Below, piece after piece: positions 49,973 through 63,097 of a stretch of 64,000 nt of DNA. Positions within the stretch are counted from its first letter, which is position 1; every line of letters begins with the position of its first letter. A program made the position numbers and the translations under genes. The notes beneath the pieces are model-generated. The model was not told the origin of the DNA and did not search any database. It worked only from the letters and a program-made list of their open reading frames with translations. Source of the stretch: Deinococcus aestuarii (GTDB taxonomy: Bacteria; Deinococcota; Deinococci; Deinococcales; Deinococcaceae); the NCBI RefSeq assembly GCF_018863415.1, contig NZ_JAHKSN010000001.1, positions 372,001-436,000 on the forward strand, written 5' to 3'.

Positions 49973-50263
49973 TCAGACCACGACGCGCTTGAACGAGCCG
50001 TCCTCGTGGCGGGCGGGAAGCTGGCCGTACATCAGTTCCTGCTCGACCACGCGGGCCACGTCCTCGCCGAGCTGCACGGCGTCACGTTCCTCGGTCTCCA
50101 GGGGCTCGGCCACCACGTCGAAGCCGCGCACGGCGTTCACGTCCTGGTGGCGCACCTCGACGCGCAGGGTCTGGCCCTCGACGCGGGGCTCGATGTTCAG
50201 GCCCTCGGGGTGGTCGTAGTGGAAGGTGGAGCGGAAGGCGAGGAGGGCGTCTTCGAGGTTCAT
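49973..50263 (-). CDS. Conserved-looking hypothetical protein (96 aa)
   Basis: Acidic, soluble, 96 aa: MNLEDALLAFRSTFHYD then PEGLNIEPRVEGQTLRVEVRHQDVNAVRGFDVVAEPLETEERDAVQLGEDVARVVEQELMYGQLP. The amphipathic C-terminal helix and good codon use support a real gene. CAGACT lies 7 nt before ATG 50263, matching the leaderless spacing with one mismatch. Family not recognised. Confidence 0.65.
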   Translation of the reverse strand: MNLEDALLAFRSTFHYDHPEGLNIEPRVEGQTLRVEVRHQDVNAVRGFDVVAEPLETEERDAVQLGEDVARVVEQELMYGQLPARHEDGSFKRVVV

Positions 50264-50353
50264 GGCCGGCAGTCTGACGCGCGCCCTCGCCGCCGAATTG
50301 CTGCGCTCCCCACACCTGCCCGAATACGTAAAAGGCCGATGAAGACGGGGGCC

Positions 50354-50359
50354 TATACT
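50354..50359 (+). promoter_or_regulatory. -10 element of leaderless MFS gene promoter
   Basis: TATACT followed by CGCCCCAG (8 nt) and ATG 50368. Confidence 0.6.
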
Positions 50360-50367
50360 CGCCCCAG

Positions 50368-51624
<1,257 letters not shown>

Positions 51625-51705
51625 GCCTCACGCAACCTGACGGGAACCTTTAGACGGTGCCAGCGCCACCAAAGCGGACGAGCTGCCCCGTGACATGCTC
51701 GCGCC

Positions 51706-52215
51706 ATGGACCAGAAACACGACCACCCCACCCGCGAGGAGACGATCCGGGAGATGGCCGCCGTCATGAAGAACGTCAAGTTCGCCATGCTGACGGTGAG
51801 CACCGGGGAGGGGCACCTCAAGGCCCACCCGATGACCACCCAGCAGACCGAGTTCGACGGCGACGTGTGGTTTATCGGCGGCAAGGACACCGAGCAGGTC
51901 CAGTGCATGGCCGCCCGCCCCCAGGTCAACGTGAGCTACGCCGACCACGACAAGGGGAACTACGTCAGCGTCGGCGGCGTGGCCCAGCTCGTGGAGGACC
52001 GCGCCAAGCTGGAGGAGCTGTGGAGTGACGCCTACAAGGCCTACTTCCCGGGCGGGATCGACGACCCCTCCGTCCAGCTCATCAAGATCGAGGCGCAGGG
52101 CGGCGAATACTGGGGCAGCGACGGCAAGCTCAAGAATATGTTCGCGCAGGCGAAGGCGGCCCTCACCGGCAAGTCCGCCACCGACCTCGGCACGAACGAG
52201 ACGGTCAAGTTCTAG
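51706..52215 (+). CDS. PPOX-fold general stress protein
   Basis: 169 aa, split-barrel flavin-binding fold of the pyridoxamine 5'-phosphate oxidase-like family. MKNVKFAMLTVSTGEGHLKAHPMTTQQTEFDGDVWFIGGKDTEQVQCMAARPQVNVSYAD fits general stress protein 26-type members; VSVGGVAQLVEDRAKLEELWSDAYKAYFPGG is the usual middle. Likely binds FMN or a related flavin; role in stress is known only by family association. Confidence 0.88.
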   Translation: MDQKHDHPTREETIREMAAVMKNVKFAMLTVSTGEGHLKAHPMTTQQTEFDGDVWFIGGKDTEQVQCMAARPQVNVSYADHDKGNYVSVGGVAQLVEDRAKLEELWSDAYKAYFPGGIDDPSVQLIKIEAQGGEYWGSDGKLKNMFAQAKAALTGKSATDLGTNETVKF

Positions 52216-52299
52216 GCCGGAAGACGGGGAAGGGGGCGCGGACGCCTTCCCCCGTCTTCCGGCGTCCCGCCCGCCCGGACTGACGCGGCAACCGCGCCG

Positions 52300-52305
52300 T
52301 ATGCT
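52300..52305 (+). promoter_or_regulatory. -10 element of leaderless EamA gene promoter
   Basis: TATGCT followed by CGGGCCC (7 nt) and GTG 52313. Confidence 0.6.
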
Positions 52306-52312
52306 CGGGCCC

Positions 52313-53242
52313 GTGACCTCCGAACCGCTCGCCCCCCGCCATGCCCCAGCCTCCCCGCCGAGGGCGGGGCTGGCCCTCGCGGGTGTGCTGCTCACGGTAG
52401 CCCTGTGGGGGGCGAACGTGGTGCTCCTCAAGGTGATCTTGCGCTTCCTGAACGCCGAGACGATCAACCTGGGCCGCTTCCTGATCGCGGGGGCGGTTCT
52501 GGTCGCGCTCGCCGTCCGCGCGCACGGCTGGCCGCGCTGGGACGCCCGGACCTGGGGGCAGGTCGCGCTCGTGGGCCTGCTCGGGAACACCGTCTTCCAG
52601 GCTTTTTTCCTGAGCGGCATCCGGGCCAACCCGGCGGGCGTGGCGGGGCTGGTGAGCGGCATCGTGCCCGTGCTCGTGATTCCGCTGGGGCTGCTCCTCG
52701 GGCAGCGGGTCGGCTGGCGGCAGGGGGCGGGGGCCGCGCTCGCCTTCGCGGGGCTGATCGCCCTCCTCGCCGTGACCCTGCAACCGGGAGCGGCGGTGAC
52801 ACCGGGTGGCCTCGCCTGGGTCCTCGGGGCGGCGACGGCGTGGGCGCTCTACACCCTCTGGAACCGCCCCCTCACCGAGCGGCTGGGGGCGTTGCCCTTC
52901 GTGGCCTTCAGCCTCGCGCTGGGGTGCCTGCCGTACGTGGTGTGGGCGCTCCCGCACCTCCACGCCCCGGTGGGTGTGCCGCCGTTGGCGTGGGCAGGGG
53001 TGGCCCTGAGCGCGCTCGGCGCGAACGTGGTCGCCTACGTCGCCTGGGCCAACGGGGCGCGGGTCCTCGGCGCGGCCCGCACGAGCGTCTGGAATACGCT
53101 GGCCCCCGCCGTGTCACTCGTCCTCAGCGCCGCCGTCCTGCACGAGCGGCTGCCCGCCACCGTGTGGCTGGGCGCGCTCGTCATCCTCGCCGGAGCCGCG
53201 CTCGCCAACTGGCCGGGGCGCGTGCAGACGCGCCGGGGATGA
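52313..53242 (+). CDS. EamA/DMT-superfamily transporter
   Basis: 309 aa, ten helices in two EamA repeats. The first begins AGVLLTVALWGANVVLLKVI and contains RFLIAGAVLVALAVRAHG; the second begins GGLAWVLGAATAWALYTLWNRPLTER. GLVSGIVPVLVIPLGLLLGQRVGWRQGAGAALAFAGLIALL ends the first half. Substrate unknown (amino acid or metabolite exporters are common). It converges with the Pro-rich gene, 3 bp apart. Confidence 0.88.
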   Translation: MTSEPLAPRHAPASPPRAGLALAGVLLTVALWGANVVLLKVILRFLNAETINLGRFLIAGAVLVALAVRAHGWPRWDARTWGQVALVGLLGNTVFQAFFLSGIRANPAGVAGLVSGIVPVLVIPLGLLLGQRVGWRQGAGAALAFAGLIALLAVTLQPGAAVTPGGLAWVLGAATAWALYTLWNRPLTERLGALPFVAFSLALGCLPYVVWALPHLHAPVGVPPLAWAGVALSALGANVVAYVAWANGARVLGAARTSVWNTLAPAVSLVLSAAVLHERLPATVWLGALVILAGAALANWPGRVQTRRG

Positions 53243-53245
53243 CGC

Positions 53246-53626
53246 TCAGTCGAGCTGCATGTCGATGACGGGCGGGGTCTTCTCCCCGGACTTCTCCTTT
53301 TTCTCCCCTTCCCGGTCGGCCTTCTCGGGCGGAGGCGTGGTGCGCCACGTCAGGTTGCCGGGGGGCGGGGCGGGCTGCACCGTGACCTGAAAGGGGACGG
53401 GCGCTGGGCGGGGGTCGGCGGGCGGCGCGGGCGGCGTCACGGGAACGGCGGGTGCCCCCTGTCCCTGGGCCGCCCGGCGTGCGGCGATGAGGATAGCGTC
53501 CACGTCCCCGGCGCTGAGGATGCCCTTCGATTGCAGGGTCCCCAGGATGGCGAGGGCGAGTTTGCGGGCGTACTCGGCCTCGTTGGGAGGAGGGGGGGGC
53601 GGGGTGGGCGCGCCGCTGTGCGTCAT
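53246..53626 (-). CDS. Pro-rich hypothetical protein (126 aa)
   Basis: A run of seven prolines near the start, then a compact helical segment (YARKLALAILGTLQSKGILSAGDVDAILIAARRAAQ, about 19-54), a Pro/Ala/Val-rich linker, and a charged Lys/Glu end (EKADREGEKKEKSGEKTPP). The helical segment resembles short hypothetical proteins but no family is recognised. TAGGGT at 53633-53638 is 6 nt before ATG 53626 (leaderless). Confidence 0.6.
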   Translation of the reverse strand: MTHSGAPTPPPPPPNEAEYARKLALAILGTLQSKGILSAGDVDAILIAARRAAQGQGAPAVPVTPPAPPADPRPAPVPFQVTVQPAPPPGNLTWRTTPPPEKADREGEKKEKSGEKTPPVIDMQLD

Positions 53627-54680
<1,054 letters not shown>

Positions 54681-54682
54681 CG

Positions 54683-56446
<1,764 letters not shown>

Positions 56447-56517
56447 GAGAAGTGTGGCCTGCAGCGAAAGCTTTTCCTGAGGCGTCAGGCCACCTCCCAC
56501 CTCTGCAAAGGAAAGAC

Positions 56518-57273
<756 letters not shown>

Positions 57274-57318
57274 GGGCAGAGCGCTCAGCTTTCAGCCGTC
57301 AGCGGTCAGAACAAGACA

Positions 57319-57355
57319 GAGGGGCGGAGGCGCAGGCTTCCGCCTCTTCCCTTTT
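57319..57355 (+). terminator. Terminator of the sdh operon
   Basis: A 12-bp stem with three G-U pairs (57319-57330 with 57337-57348), 6-nt loop, followed by TTCCC and TTTT. A single CAGCCGTCAGC word lies just before it at 57293-57303. Confidence 0.65.
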
Positions 57356-57438
57356 GCATGGCCCGAAGCTCAAGTCCCTCTGAAAGCGCCCGTACCTTCC
57401 CGGCCCTCCCGCTCGCCTACTTTTCGGAGGGGGAAACG

Positions 57439-57933
57439 ATGACCACACGGGGAGAGCGGGGCAGGCTCGGGGAGCAGGCGGCGGAGCAGCGGCGCTGGAT
57501 GACGGGCGGGGTCTTCCTCGGGCTGGGGCTGGGCGGCTTCTTCGACGGGATCGTGCTGCACCAGCTTCTGCAATGGCACCACATGGTGAGCGGGCCGTAC
57601 CCGCCGAACACGCTTCAGAACCTTCGCATCAATACCCTGGGCGACGGCCTCTTCCACAGCCTGAACTGGGTCTTCACCGTGCTGGGGACGTTCCTGCTCT
57701 GGAGCGGCCTGCGGGCTGGCCGCGCGACCTGGCGGACGGCCACCTTCCTCGGCACCCTGCTCTTCGGCTGGGGCCTGTTCAACGTGGTCGAGGGGCTGAT
57801 CGACCACCAGATTCTGGGCGTCCACCATGTGCGGCCCGGCCCGGCCTGGCTCGCCTACGATCTGGGGTATCTGGCGTGGGGTGCGGTCATGCTCCTGATC
57901 GGCTGGAGACTGATGCGCGCGGCGCGCGGCTGA
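57439..57933 (+). CDS. DUF2243-family membrane protein
   Basis: 164 aa, four helices. GGVFLGLGLGGFFDGIVLHQLLQWHHM is the family hallmark (conserved Asp, His and paired His), with LFGWGLFNVVEGLIDHQILGVHHV as the second block; several His residues could bind heme or metal. ATG 57439 follows GGAGGGGGAAACG. Next gene starts 32 nt downstream on the same strand, so co-expression with the P450 is possible. Confidence 0.88.
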   Translation: MTTRGERGRLGEQAAEQRRWMTGGVFLGLGLGGFFDGIVLHQLLQWHHMVSGPYPPNTLQNLRINTLGDGLFHSLNWVFTVLGTFLLWSGLRAGRATWRTATFLGTLLFGWGLFNVVEGLIDHQILGVHHVRPGPAWLAYDLGYLAWGAVMLLIGWRLMRAARG

Positions 57934-57965
57934 GCGGGAGGCCTTTACGGGGAGGTGGAGATGCC

Positions 57966-59354
57966 ATGCTGGGAGGCATGAACAGCACCTTCGCACCGGC
58001 GCTCCACTCCCCCGTTCCGGCCGCGCCGGGGTGGCCGATCCTGGGCAACGCCCTGGCGCTGGGGGCGGACACGCGCGGCTTCCTCACCCGGGCCTACCGC
58101 GCGCACGGCCCGGTCTTCGCGGTCACGGCACCCGGCGTGCGGTTGACGGTGCTCGCGGGGCTGGAGGCCAACCGCTTCGTCATGCGGGAGGGCGCGGGGG
58201 TGCTGCGCTCGTGGGAGGCGTGGCACGCCAACGACGTGGAGATGGGGGGCGTGCGGCATTCCCTGATCAGTGTGGACGGCGAGCCCCACCGGGCGTTCCG
58301 GCGGGCCGAGCGCCGGGCCTACAGCCGCTCGCACTTCGAGGCGAACCTGCGCCCGGCGCTCGCGGTGGCCGCCGAGGACCTGGCGGCGCTGGGGGCAGGC
58401 GAACGGCTCCCGGTGGCGCGCTGGTGCAAGCGGGTGGTGACCGAACAGCTCGCCCGGGTGGCGGTGGGCGGAACGGCGCGGCCTTCCCTGGACGACATCC
58501 TGACCTTCGTGCAGACGGGCCTGATGGTCACCGTGACCCGCCGCTGGCCCCGCGCCGCCCTGGCGGACCCCCGCTACCGCCGCGCGAAGGGCCGGGTGGG
58601 CCGGATGGTGGACGAGCTGGTGGCGTGGCACCGCGCCCACCCGCCGGGGGAGGACCGCACGCACGACCTGATCGACGACGTGCTGGCCGCCCAGCGTGAG
58701 CGCCCCGACTTCTGGCGGGACGAGGACGTGCGTTTCGCGGCGTTGGGCGCCTTTATCGCCGGGCTGGACACGGCGGCGAACAGCCTCGCCTTCGTCCTGT
58801 ACCGCCTGCACCGCCACCCGGAGGTGCTCGCCCGCGTGCGGGAGGAGGCCGACGCCCTGTTCCGGGACGGCCCGCCGACCCCGGAGGCCCTCGGGCGGGC
58901 GCCCCACCTCCACCGGGCGGTGCTGGAGACCCTGCGGCTGCATCCCATCGCCCCGGCCCTGACAAGACGGGTCACGCGGGACTTCACCTTCGCCGGGCAC
59001 ACCGTCCCGTCAGGCACCGACCTGCTGCTCGCCACGACCGTCACCCACGGGCTGGACGAGGTGTTTGACCGGGCGGAGCGGTTCGACCCGGAACGCTTCG
59101 GCCCCGAGCGAGCGGAACACCGCCGGGCGGGGGCGTACGTGCCCTTCGGGGTGGGAGCGCACACCTGCCTGGGGAGCGGGCTCGCCGAGGGGCTGATCCT
59201 GTTGAACGCGGCCGCCGTGGTGCGGACCCTGAACCTGCACCTCGACCCCGCCTCCCGCCTGCGTGAGGTCTCGCGCCCCACCCCCAGCCCGGATGGTCGC
59301 CTGCACCTCACCGTCCGCGGGGTGCGGCATCCGGCGGTGAGCCTGCTGGCCTGA
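57966..59354 (+). CDS. Cytochrome P450
   Basis: 462 aa. I helix AFIAGLDTAAN (acid-alcohol pair DT at 268-269), K helix ETLRLHP (ExxR at 321-324), meander FDPERFGPER, and heme loop FGVGAHTCLGSG with the thiolate Cys401. No N-terminal membrane anchor, so a soluble bacterial P450. Substrate unknown; no ferredoxin partner is adjacent. ATG 57966 has GGAG 6 nt upstream; ATG 57978 is an alternative, since CATGCT lies 7 nt before it in the leaderless pattern. Confidence 0.92.
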   Translation: MLGGMNSTFAPALHSPVPAAPGWPILGNALALGADTRGFLTRAYRAHGPVFAVTAPGVRLTVLAGLEANRFVMREGAGVLRSWEAWHANDVEMGGVRHSLISVDGEPHRAFRRAERRAYSRSHFEANLRPALAVAAEDLAALGAGERLPVARWCKRVVTEQLARVAVGGTARPSLDDILTFVQTGLMVTVTRRWPRAALADPRYRRAKGRVGRMVDELVAWHRAHPPGEDRTHDLIDDVLAAQRERPDFWRDEDVRFAALGAFIAGLDTAANSLAFVLYRLHRHPEVLARVREEADALFRDGPPTPEALGRAPHLHRAVLETLRLHPIAPALTRRVTRDFTFAGHTVPSGTDLLLATTVTHGLDEVFDRAERFDPERFGPERAEHRRAGAYVPFGVGAHTCLGSGLAEGLILLNAAAVVRTLNLHLDPASRLREVSRPTPSPDGRLHLTVRGVRHPAVSLLA

Positions 59355-59393
59355 CTGACGGTCACTTCCCGGCGAGCGCGTCCATCAGGCAAA

Positions 59394-59431
59394 CCGTCAG
59401 GGGCCACCCCTTCCCGACTGACCCCTGACGG
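59394..59431. repeat. 10-bp perfect inverted repeat between converging genes
   Basis: CCGTCAGGGG (59394-59403) and CCCCTGACGG (59422-59431), followed by CTGAAGGCTGACC. It lies between the P450 and a converging lipoprotein gene and shares the CCGTCAG/CTGACGG word with the repeats at 19315 and 57293. Possible two-way terminator. Confidence 0.55.
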
Positions 59432-59459
59432 CTGAAGGCTGACCGCCTCCCTGGAATTC

Positions 59460-59954
59460 CTAAAACTGCAAGGCGTACCGCGCCCCGTCGCTTCCCGTGC
59501 ACTCGCCGACGCCGTGGTAGCCGTCGTTGACCTGAAGGGTGCAGGTGATGGTGCGGGTGGGCGCCGCAAAGGACTTGGCGATCAGGTTGCCGGTGCGCAG
59601 GGCGTTGCGCGTCTGCGTGGTGGTGCCCAGGCGGGTGCCGAAGAAGGGGTCGCTGTACGGGCCCGTGCCGAAGCCGAAGCCCACGTCCACGGCGGGGCGC
59701 ACCGTCACGGTGCTGGAGGCGTCGACGAGGGCGGTGCGGCCCCCGTACGTCTGGCCGCCGACCTGAATCGTCGTGTTGTTGCCGCCGAAGGGGTTGCTCG
59801 TGCCGCCGCTCAGGGCGCCGGGGGAAAAGGTGACGGTCCCCTCCTGGCCGTTGGTGGCGTTGACGATGCGGCCCGTGACGGGCGGGTTCAGGGCCGGGGC
59901 ACAGGAGGCGAGAAGCGCGGCGATGCTCAGGCAGGCCAGCGTCGCTTTCATCAT
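59460..59954 (-). CDS. Putative lipoprotein (164 aa)
   Basis: Signal sequence with lipobox LLASC (Cys about 18). The mature part is Gly/Thr/Asn-rich with beta-type alternation (GTVTFSPGALSGGTSNPFGGNNTTIQVGGQTYGG) and ends in a segment with two cysteines (TITCTLQVNDGYHGVGECTGSDGARYALQF) that probably pair. TACACT at 59961-59966 lies 6 nt from ATG 59954. No family recognised. Confidence 0.68.
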   Translation of the reverse strand: MMKATLACLSIAALLASCAPALNPPVTGRIVNATNGQEGTVTFSPGALSGGTSNPFGGNNTTIQVGGQTYGGRTALVDASSTVTVRPAVDVGFGFGTGPYSDPFFGTRLGTTTQTRNALRTGNLIAKSFAAPTRTITCTLQVNDGYHGVGECTGSDGARYALQF

Positions 59955-59960
59955 GTCCTC

Positions 59961-59966
59961 AGTGTA
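59961..59966 (-). promoter_or_regulatory. -10 element of the lipoprotein gene
   Basis: TACACT on the minus strand, 6 nt from the start codon; GAGGAC in the spacer could alternatively act as a very close ribosome site. Confidence 0.5.
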
Positions 59967-60022
59967 GGGGGCGGAGCTGACGGGCCGGTGAGGGAGACAT
60001 GCGCTCAGCGCGGCCCGCCACT

Positions 60023-60319
60023 TTAAACGACCTCATGAATCTCCAGCACGTTCGGCCCAGTGAAGGCGTCCCTCGGCAGGGTGCCGCTTCTCGCGTGCCC
60101 CTGCCGGAAGGCGTCGGAGATCGTCCACGCCTCAAAGGCCTCGCGCGACTCCCAGAAGGTCAGAACGATGAAGGGCTCGCCCTCCCGGGTGGGCCGCAGG
60201 ACGTGGTTGGCGACGAAGCCGGGCATCCCGTCCACCAGTCCCGCGCGCTCGCGGAAGCGGGCCTCGAACTGCTCGTGGTACTGGGGGTTGACGTAGATGC
60301 GGTTGGCGACGGTGATCAT
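60023..60319 (-). CDS. IsdG/ABM-type heme-degrading monooxygenase-like protein
   Basis: 98 aa, dimeric ferredoxin-like barrel fold. The Asn-Trp-His triad of IsdG heme oxygenases can be placed: ANRIYV (Asn6), FEAWTISDAFRQGHA (Trp and His). FIVLTFWESREAF is also typical. ATG 60319 has a strong AGGAGG at 8 nt, preferred over a longer frame to 60337. It is last in an operon with hemB and a phosphatase, so a role in heme turnover fits (inference). Confidence 0.82.
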   Translation of the reverse strand: MITVANRIYVNPQYHEQFEARFRERAGLVDGMPGFVANHVLRPTREGEPFIVLTFWESREAFEAWTISDAFRQGHARSGTLPRDAFTGPNVLEIHEVV

Positions 60320-60340
60320 GGCGGGGGCCTCCTGCATGAA

Positions 60341-60886
60341 TCAGCGGCGGGCGAAGTCGTGGACGAACTGAGCCTGGGCCTGGGTCTCGATGGCGCCGGG
60401 GCGGGCTTCTCTCACCCGCGCGACGGCCTGTTCGGGTGGCATTCCCGCCTGGATGAGGAGGCACGCGGCGGTCAGCCCAGCCCGCCCCAGCCCGCCCCGG
60501 CAGTGGACGACGACCCGGCGACCATCCAGCAGGGCGTCCATCAGCTCGTCGAGGAAGGCCCCGAAGCCGCCCAGGTCGCCCGGCACGTCGCGGTCGCGGA
60601 TCGGGCAGGCGAGGACGGTCAGGCCGTGTTCCTCGGCGAGCGCGGGGTACTCGCAGATGCCCAGCAGCTCGAACTCGTGGTCCTCGATCAGGGGGGCGAT
60701 GACCTGCACCCCCTCGCGGGCCAGCCGCCCGAGGTCCGCGCCGAGGTCCCGGTCGTGGATGACTCCGGCCTGAAGCACGCTCGCGCCCTTCTTGCCGGGG
60801 GCGAAGGTCAGCCCCAGGCGGCCCGGCCACAATCCCGTCTCCACCCAGTCCACCCGGATGGGGTGCGTCTCACTGGTCACGCTCAC
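60341..60886 (-). CDS. Dual-specificity protein phosphatase-like protein
   Basis: 181 aa. The Cx5R phosphatase loop is [17 protein letters not shown] (about 128-144), with a preceding acidic loop candidate ([15 protein letters not shown]) that may hold the general acid Asp. The N-terminal half ([41 protein letters not shown]) matches cyclin-dependent kinase inhibitor 3-like/DSP proteins. GTG 60886 overlaps the hemB stop (GTGA). Substrate unknown. Confidence 0.83.
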   Translation of the reverse strand: MSVTSETHPIRVDWVETGLWPGRLGLTFAPGKKGASVLQAGVIHDRDLGADLGRLAREGVQVIAPLIEDHEFELLGICEYPALAEEHGLTVLACPIRDRDVPGDLGGFGAFLDELMDALLDGRRVVVHCRGGLGRAGLTAACLLIQAGMPPEQAVARVREARPGAIETQAQAQFVHDFARR

Positions 60887-61869
60887 CCCTCCCCCCGGAG
60901 CCAGCGGGCGGCGTCGAGGGCGTGGTAGGTGATGATCGCGTCGGCCCCGGCGCGGCGCATCCCGGTCAGGGTTTCGAGCACGGTGCGGCGCTCGTCCATG
61001 TACCCGAGCCCCGCGGCGGCCTTGATCAGGGCGTACTCGCCGCTCACGTTGTAGGCGACGAGGGGCAGGTCGAAGGTGTCGCGCAGCAACCGCACCATGT
61101 CGAGGTAGGCCAGCGCGGGCTTGACCATCAGGAAGTCCGCCCCCTGCTCGGCGTCGAGCCTCGCCTCCCGCAGCGCCTCGCGCTCGCCGCCCGCCGGGTC
61201 CATCTGGTACGACGCCCGGTTGCCGACGCTGGGGGTGCTCCCCGCCGCGTCGCGGAAGGGGCCGTAGTAGGCCGAGGCGTACTTGACCGCGTAGGCCATG
61301 ACGGGCACGTGGGAGAAGCCCGCCTCATCGAGGGCCGTCCGGATCGCGCCGACCTGACCGTCCATCATCGCGCTGGGGGCCACCACGTCGGCGCCCGCCC
61401 GCGCCTGGGACACCGCCGTCTTGGCGAGGAGGTCGAGCGCGGCGTCGTTGTCCACGGTCCACTCGCCGTCCCCCGTCTGACACAGCGGCCCACAGTGCCC
61501 GTGGTCGGTGTACTCGCACAGACAGGTGTCGGCGACGACGGTCACGTCGGGCAGGGCGGCCTTGATGGCGGTCGCGGCGCGCTGGATCACGCCGCCCTCG
61601 GCGTAGGCCTGGCTCCCCCCGGGGTCCTTGTGGTCGGGGATGCCGAAGAGGATCACGGCGGGGATGCCGAGGGCATGGGCGGCTCTGGCCTGCTCGACCG
61701 CGCCCCGCACGCTGTGACGGCTCACGCCGGGCATGGTGGCGATGGGGTCCTCGGTCTCGGCCTCGTGGACGAAGATGGGGTGGATGAAGTGCTGCGGCGT
61801 CAAGGTGACCTCGCGGGTCAGGGCGCGCAGGCCAGCGGTGCGGCGCAGGCGGCGGGGACGGTCCAACAT
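60883..61869 (-). CDS. hemB: Delta-aminolevulinic acid dehydratase (porphobilinogen synthase)
   Basis: 328 aa. Condenses two 5-aminolevulinate molecules into porphobilinogen, the second step of tetrapyrrole synthesis. Catalytic lysines are in [22 protein letters not shown] and [19 protein letters not shown]; the cysteines of a zinc-type site are in [17 protein letters not shown] 61869 ([10 protein letters not shown]) is preferred; TAGCCT lies 7 nt upstream (leaderless). First gene of the hemB-phosphatase-IsdG-like operon. Confidence 0.95.
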   Translation of the reverse strand: MLDRPRRLRRTAGLRALTREVTLTPQHFIHPIFVHEAETEDPIATMPGVSRHSVRGAVEQARAAHALGIPAVILFGIPDHKDPGGSQAYAEGGVIQRAATAIKAALPDVTVVADTCLCEYTDHGHCGPLCQTGDGEWTVDNDAALDLLAKTAVSQARAGADVVAPSAMMDGQVGAIRTALDEAGFSHVPVMAYAVKYASAYYGPFRDAAGSTPSVGNRASYQMDPAGGEREALREARLDAEQGADFLMVKPALAYLDMVRLLRDTFDLPLVAYNVSGEYALIKAAAGLGYMDERRTVLETLTGMRRAGADAIITYHALDAARWLRGEG

Positions 61870-62240
61870 GGAAGGCAGGCTAGCGCAGGGCGGGGCGGGG
61901 GATTGAGAGGGGGGCGGAGGTTCGGATGGGCCTCTGACGCGGTGCCAGTTCACGCCCACCCGGCGTGCTCACTCAGGACGCCTGATGTGAGTTGAGAGAC
62001 GGGCTTGCAAGATTTTTTTCGTCTGACAGCAGGATGAGCTGCGCTCGTCACCCCTCTCCCCGACCCTCTGCTGCGCAGCTCTACGAGTCACCCGCAGGGG
62101 GAGCGGGAGCAACTACCCCCGATCCGGCTGGCGTGCTGCCCGTTCCACACCAACCGTCGCGATAGGGAGGAACCAAGAACGTCTTCCGTCACGCGGATCA
62201 ATCCAGGGCCTCGGTAGAACTCCCTCCGCACCTACGCCCC
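61870..62240. other. 371-bp intergenic region with repeat sequence
   Basis: No gene seen. It includes the hemB -10 (TAGCCT, 61877-61882), a T7 run at 62014-62020, and at about 62055-62115 a repeat-like stretch (CCCCTCTCCCC ... CTGCTGCGCAGCTC ... GGGGGAGCGGG) related to the hairpin at 22321-22345. No tRNA-like fold or credible small frame is seen. Confidence 0.4.
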
Positions 62241-62486
62241 TCACACCACGAAGGCCCGCACCCCACGTTCCCGGCAGGCCCGCAACAGCCGCTGCCGGGT
62301 CCCGGCCACCACCTCGGGGTCGGCGTGCTCGACGGTCAGGACCACGCGGGAGCGGCCCGCCGTGTCCGTCCCGGTTCGGGCACTCAGCCTCGCGCCGCCC
62401 GGCGTGGCGAGCAGGGCGGCGAGGGTCGCCGGGTCGGGGCTCTGCGGCAGGGTGACGTACTCCTGTACGGGCGCAGCCCCGCTCAC
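62241..62486 (-). CDS. Hypothetical protein (81 aa)
   Basis: Soluble alpha/beta-looking sequence (YVTLPQSPDPATLAALLATPGGARLSARTGTDTAGRSRVVLTVEHADPEVVAGTRQRLLRACRERGVRAFVV). GTG 62486 overlaps the next upstream small gene's stop (GTGA). Part of a run of three short genes. No family recognised. Confidence 0.55.
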   Translation of the reverse strand: MSGAAPVQEYVTLPQSPDPATLAALLATPGGARLSARTGTDTAGRSRVVLTVEHADPEVVAGTRQRLLRACRERGVRAFVV

Positions 62487-62677
62487 CGCCGGAGCGGCTC
62501 CACCCGGTAGCTCCGCCGGGCGTGGGGCGGGCCGACCTCGCCGCGGTCGAGCAGGAGGCTCATCGCCGCGTCCGGCAGGCGTTCCACCCGCTCCAGGTAC
62601 GTCCGCAGGCTGGCGGGGCCGTCGAAACGGCGGGGGTGGGGGTCACCCTCCACCCGCAGGTCGAGCCAGTCGATCAC
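62483..62677 (-). CDS. Hypothetical protein (64 aa)
   Basis: Starts at GTG 62677 and reads MIDWLDLRVEGDPHPRRFDGPASLRTYLERVERLPDAAMSLLLDRGEVGPPHARRSYRVEPLRR. It lies 16 nt after the stop of the 118-aa gene and overlaps the 81-aa gene by 4 nt. The tight spacing supports it as real; no family recognised and the ribosome site is weak. Confidence 0.5.
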   Translation of the reverse strand: MIDWLDLRVEGDPHPRRFDGPASLRTYLERVERLPDAAMSLLLDRGEVGPPHARRSYRVEPLRR

Positions 62678-62693
62678 GCGGCGCTCGCGGGGG

Positions 62694-63050
<357 letters not shown>

Positions 63051-63058
63051 CGCGCCCC

Positions 63059-63064
63059 AGCATA
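63059..63064 (-). promoter_or_regulatory. -10 element of the 118-aa gene
   Basis: TATGCT on the minus strand, then GGGGCGCG (8 nt) and ATG 63050. Confidence 0.55.
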
Positions 63065-63097
63065 CCCGCTCCGGGACACAGGAACGGGGGCCGTGGA

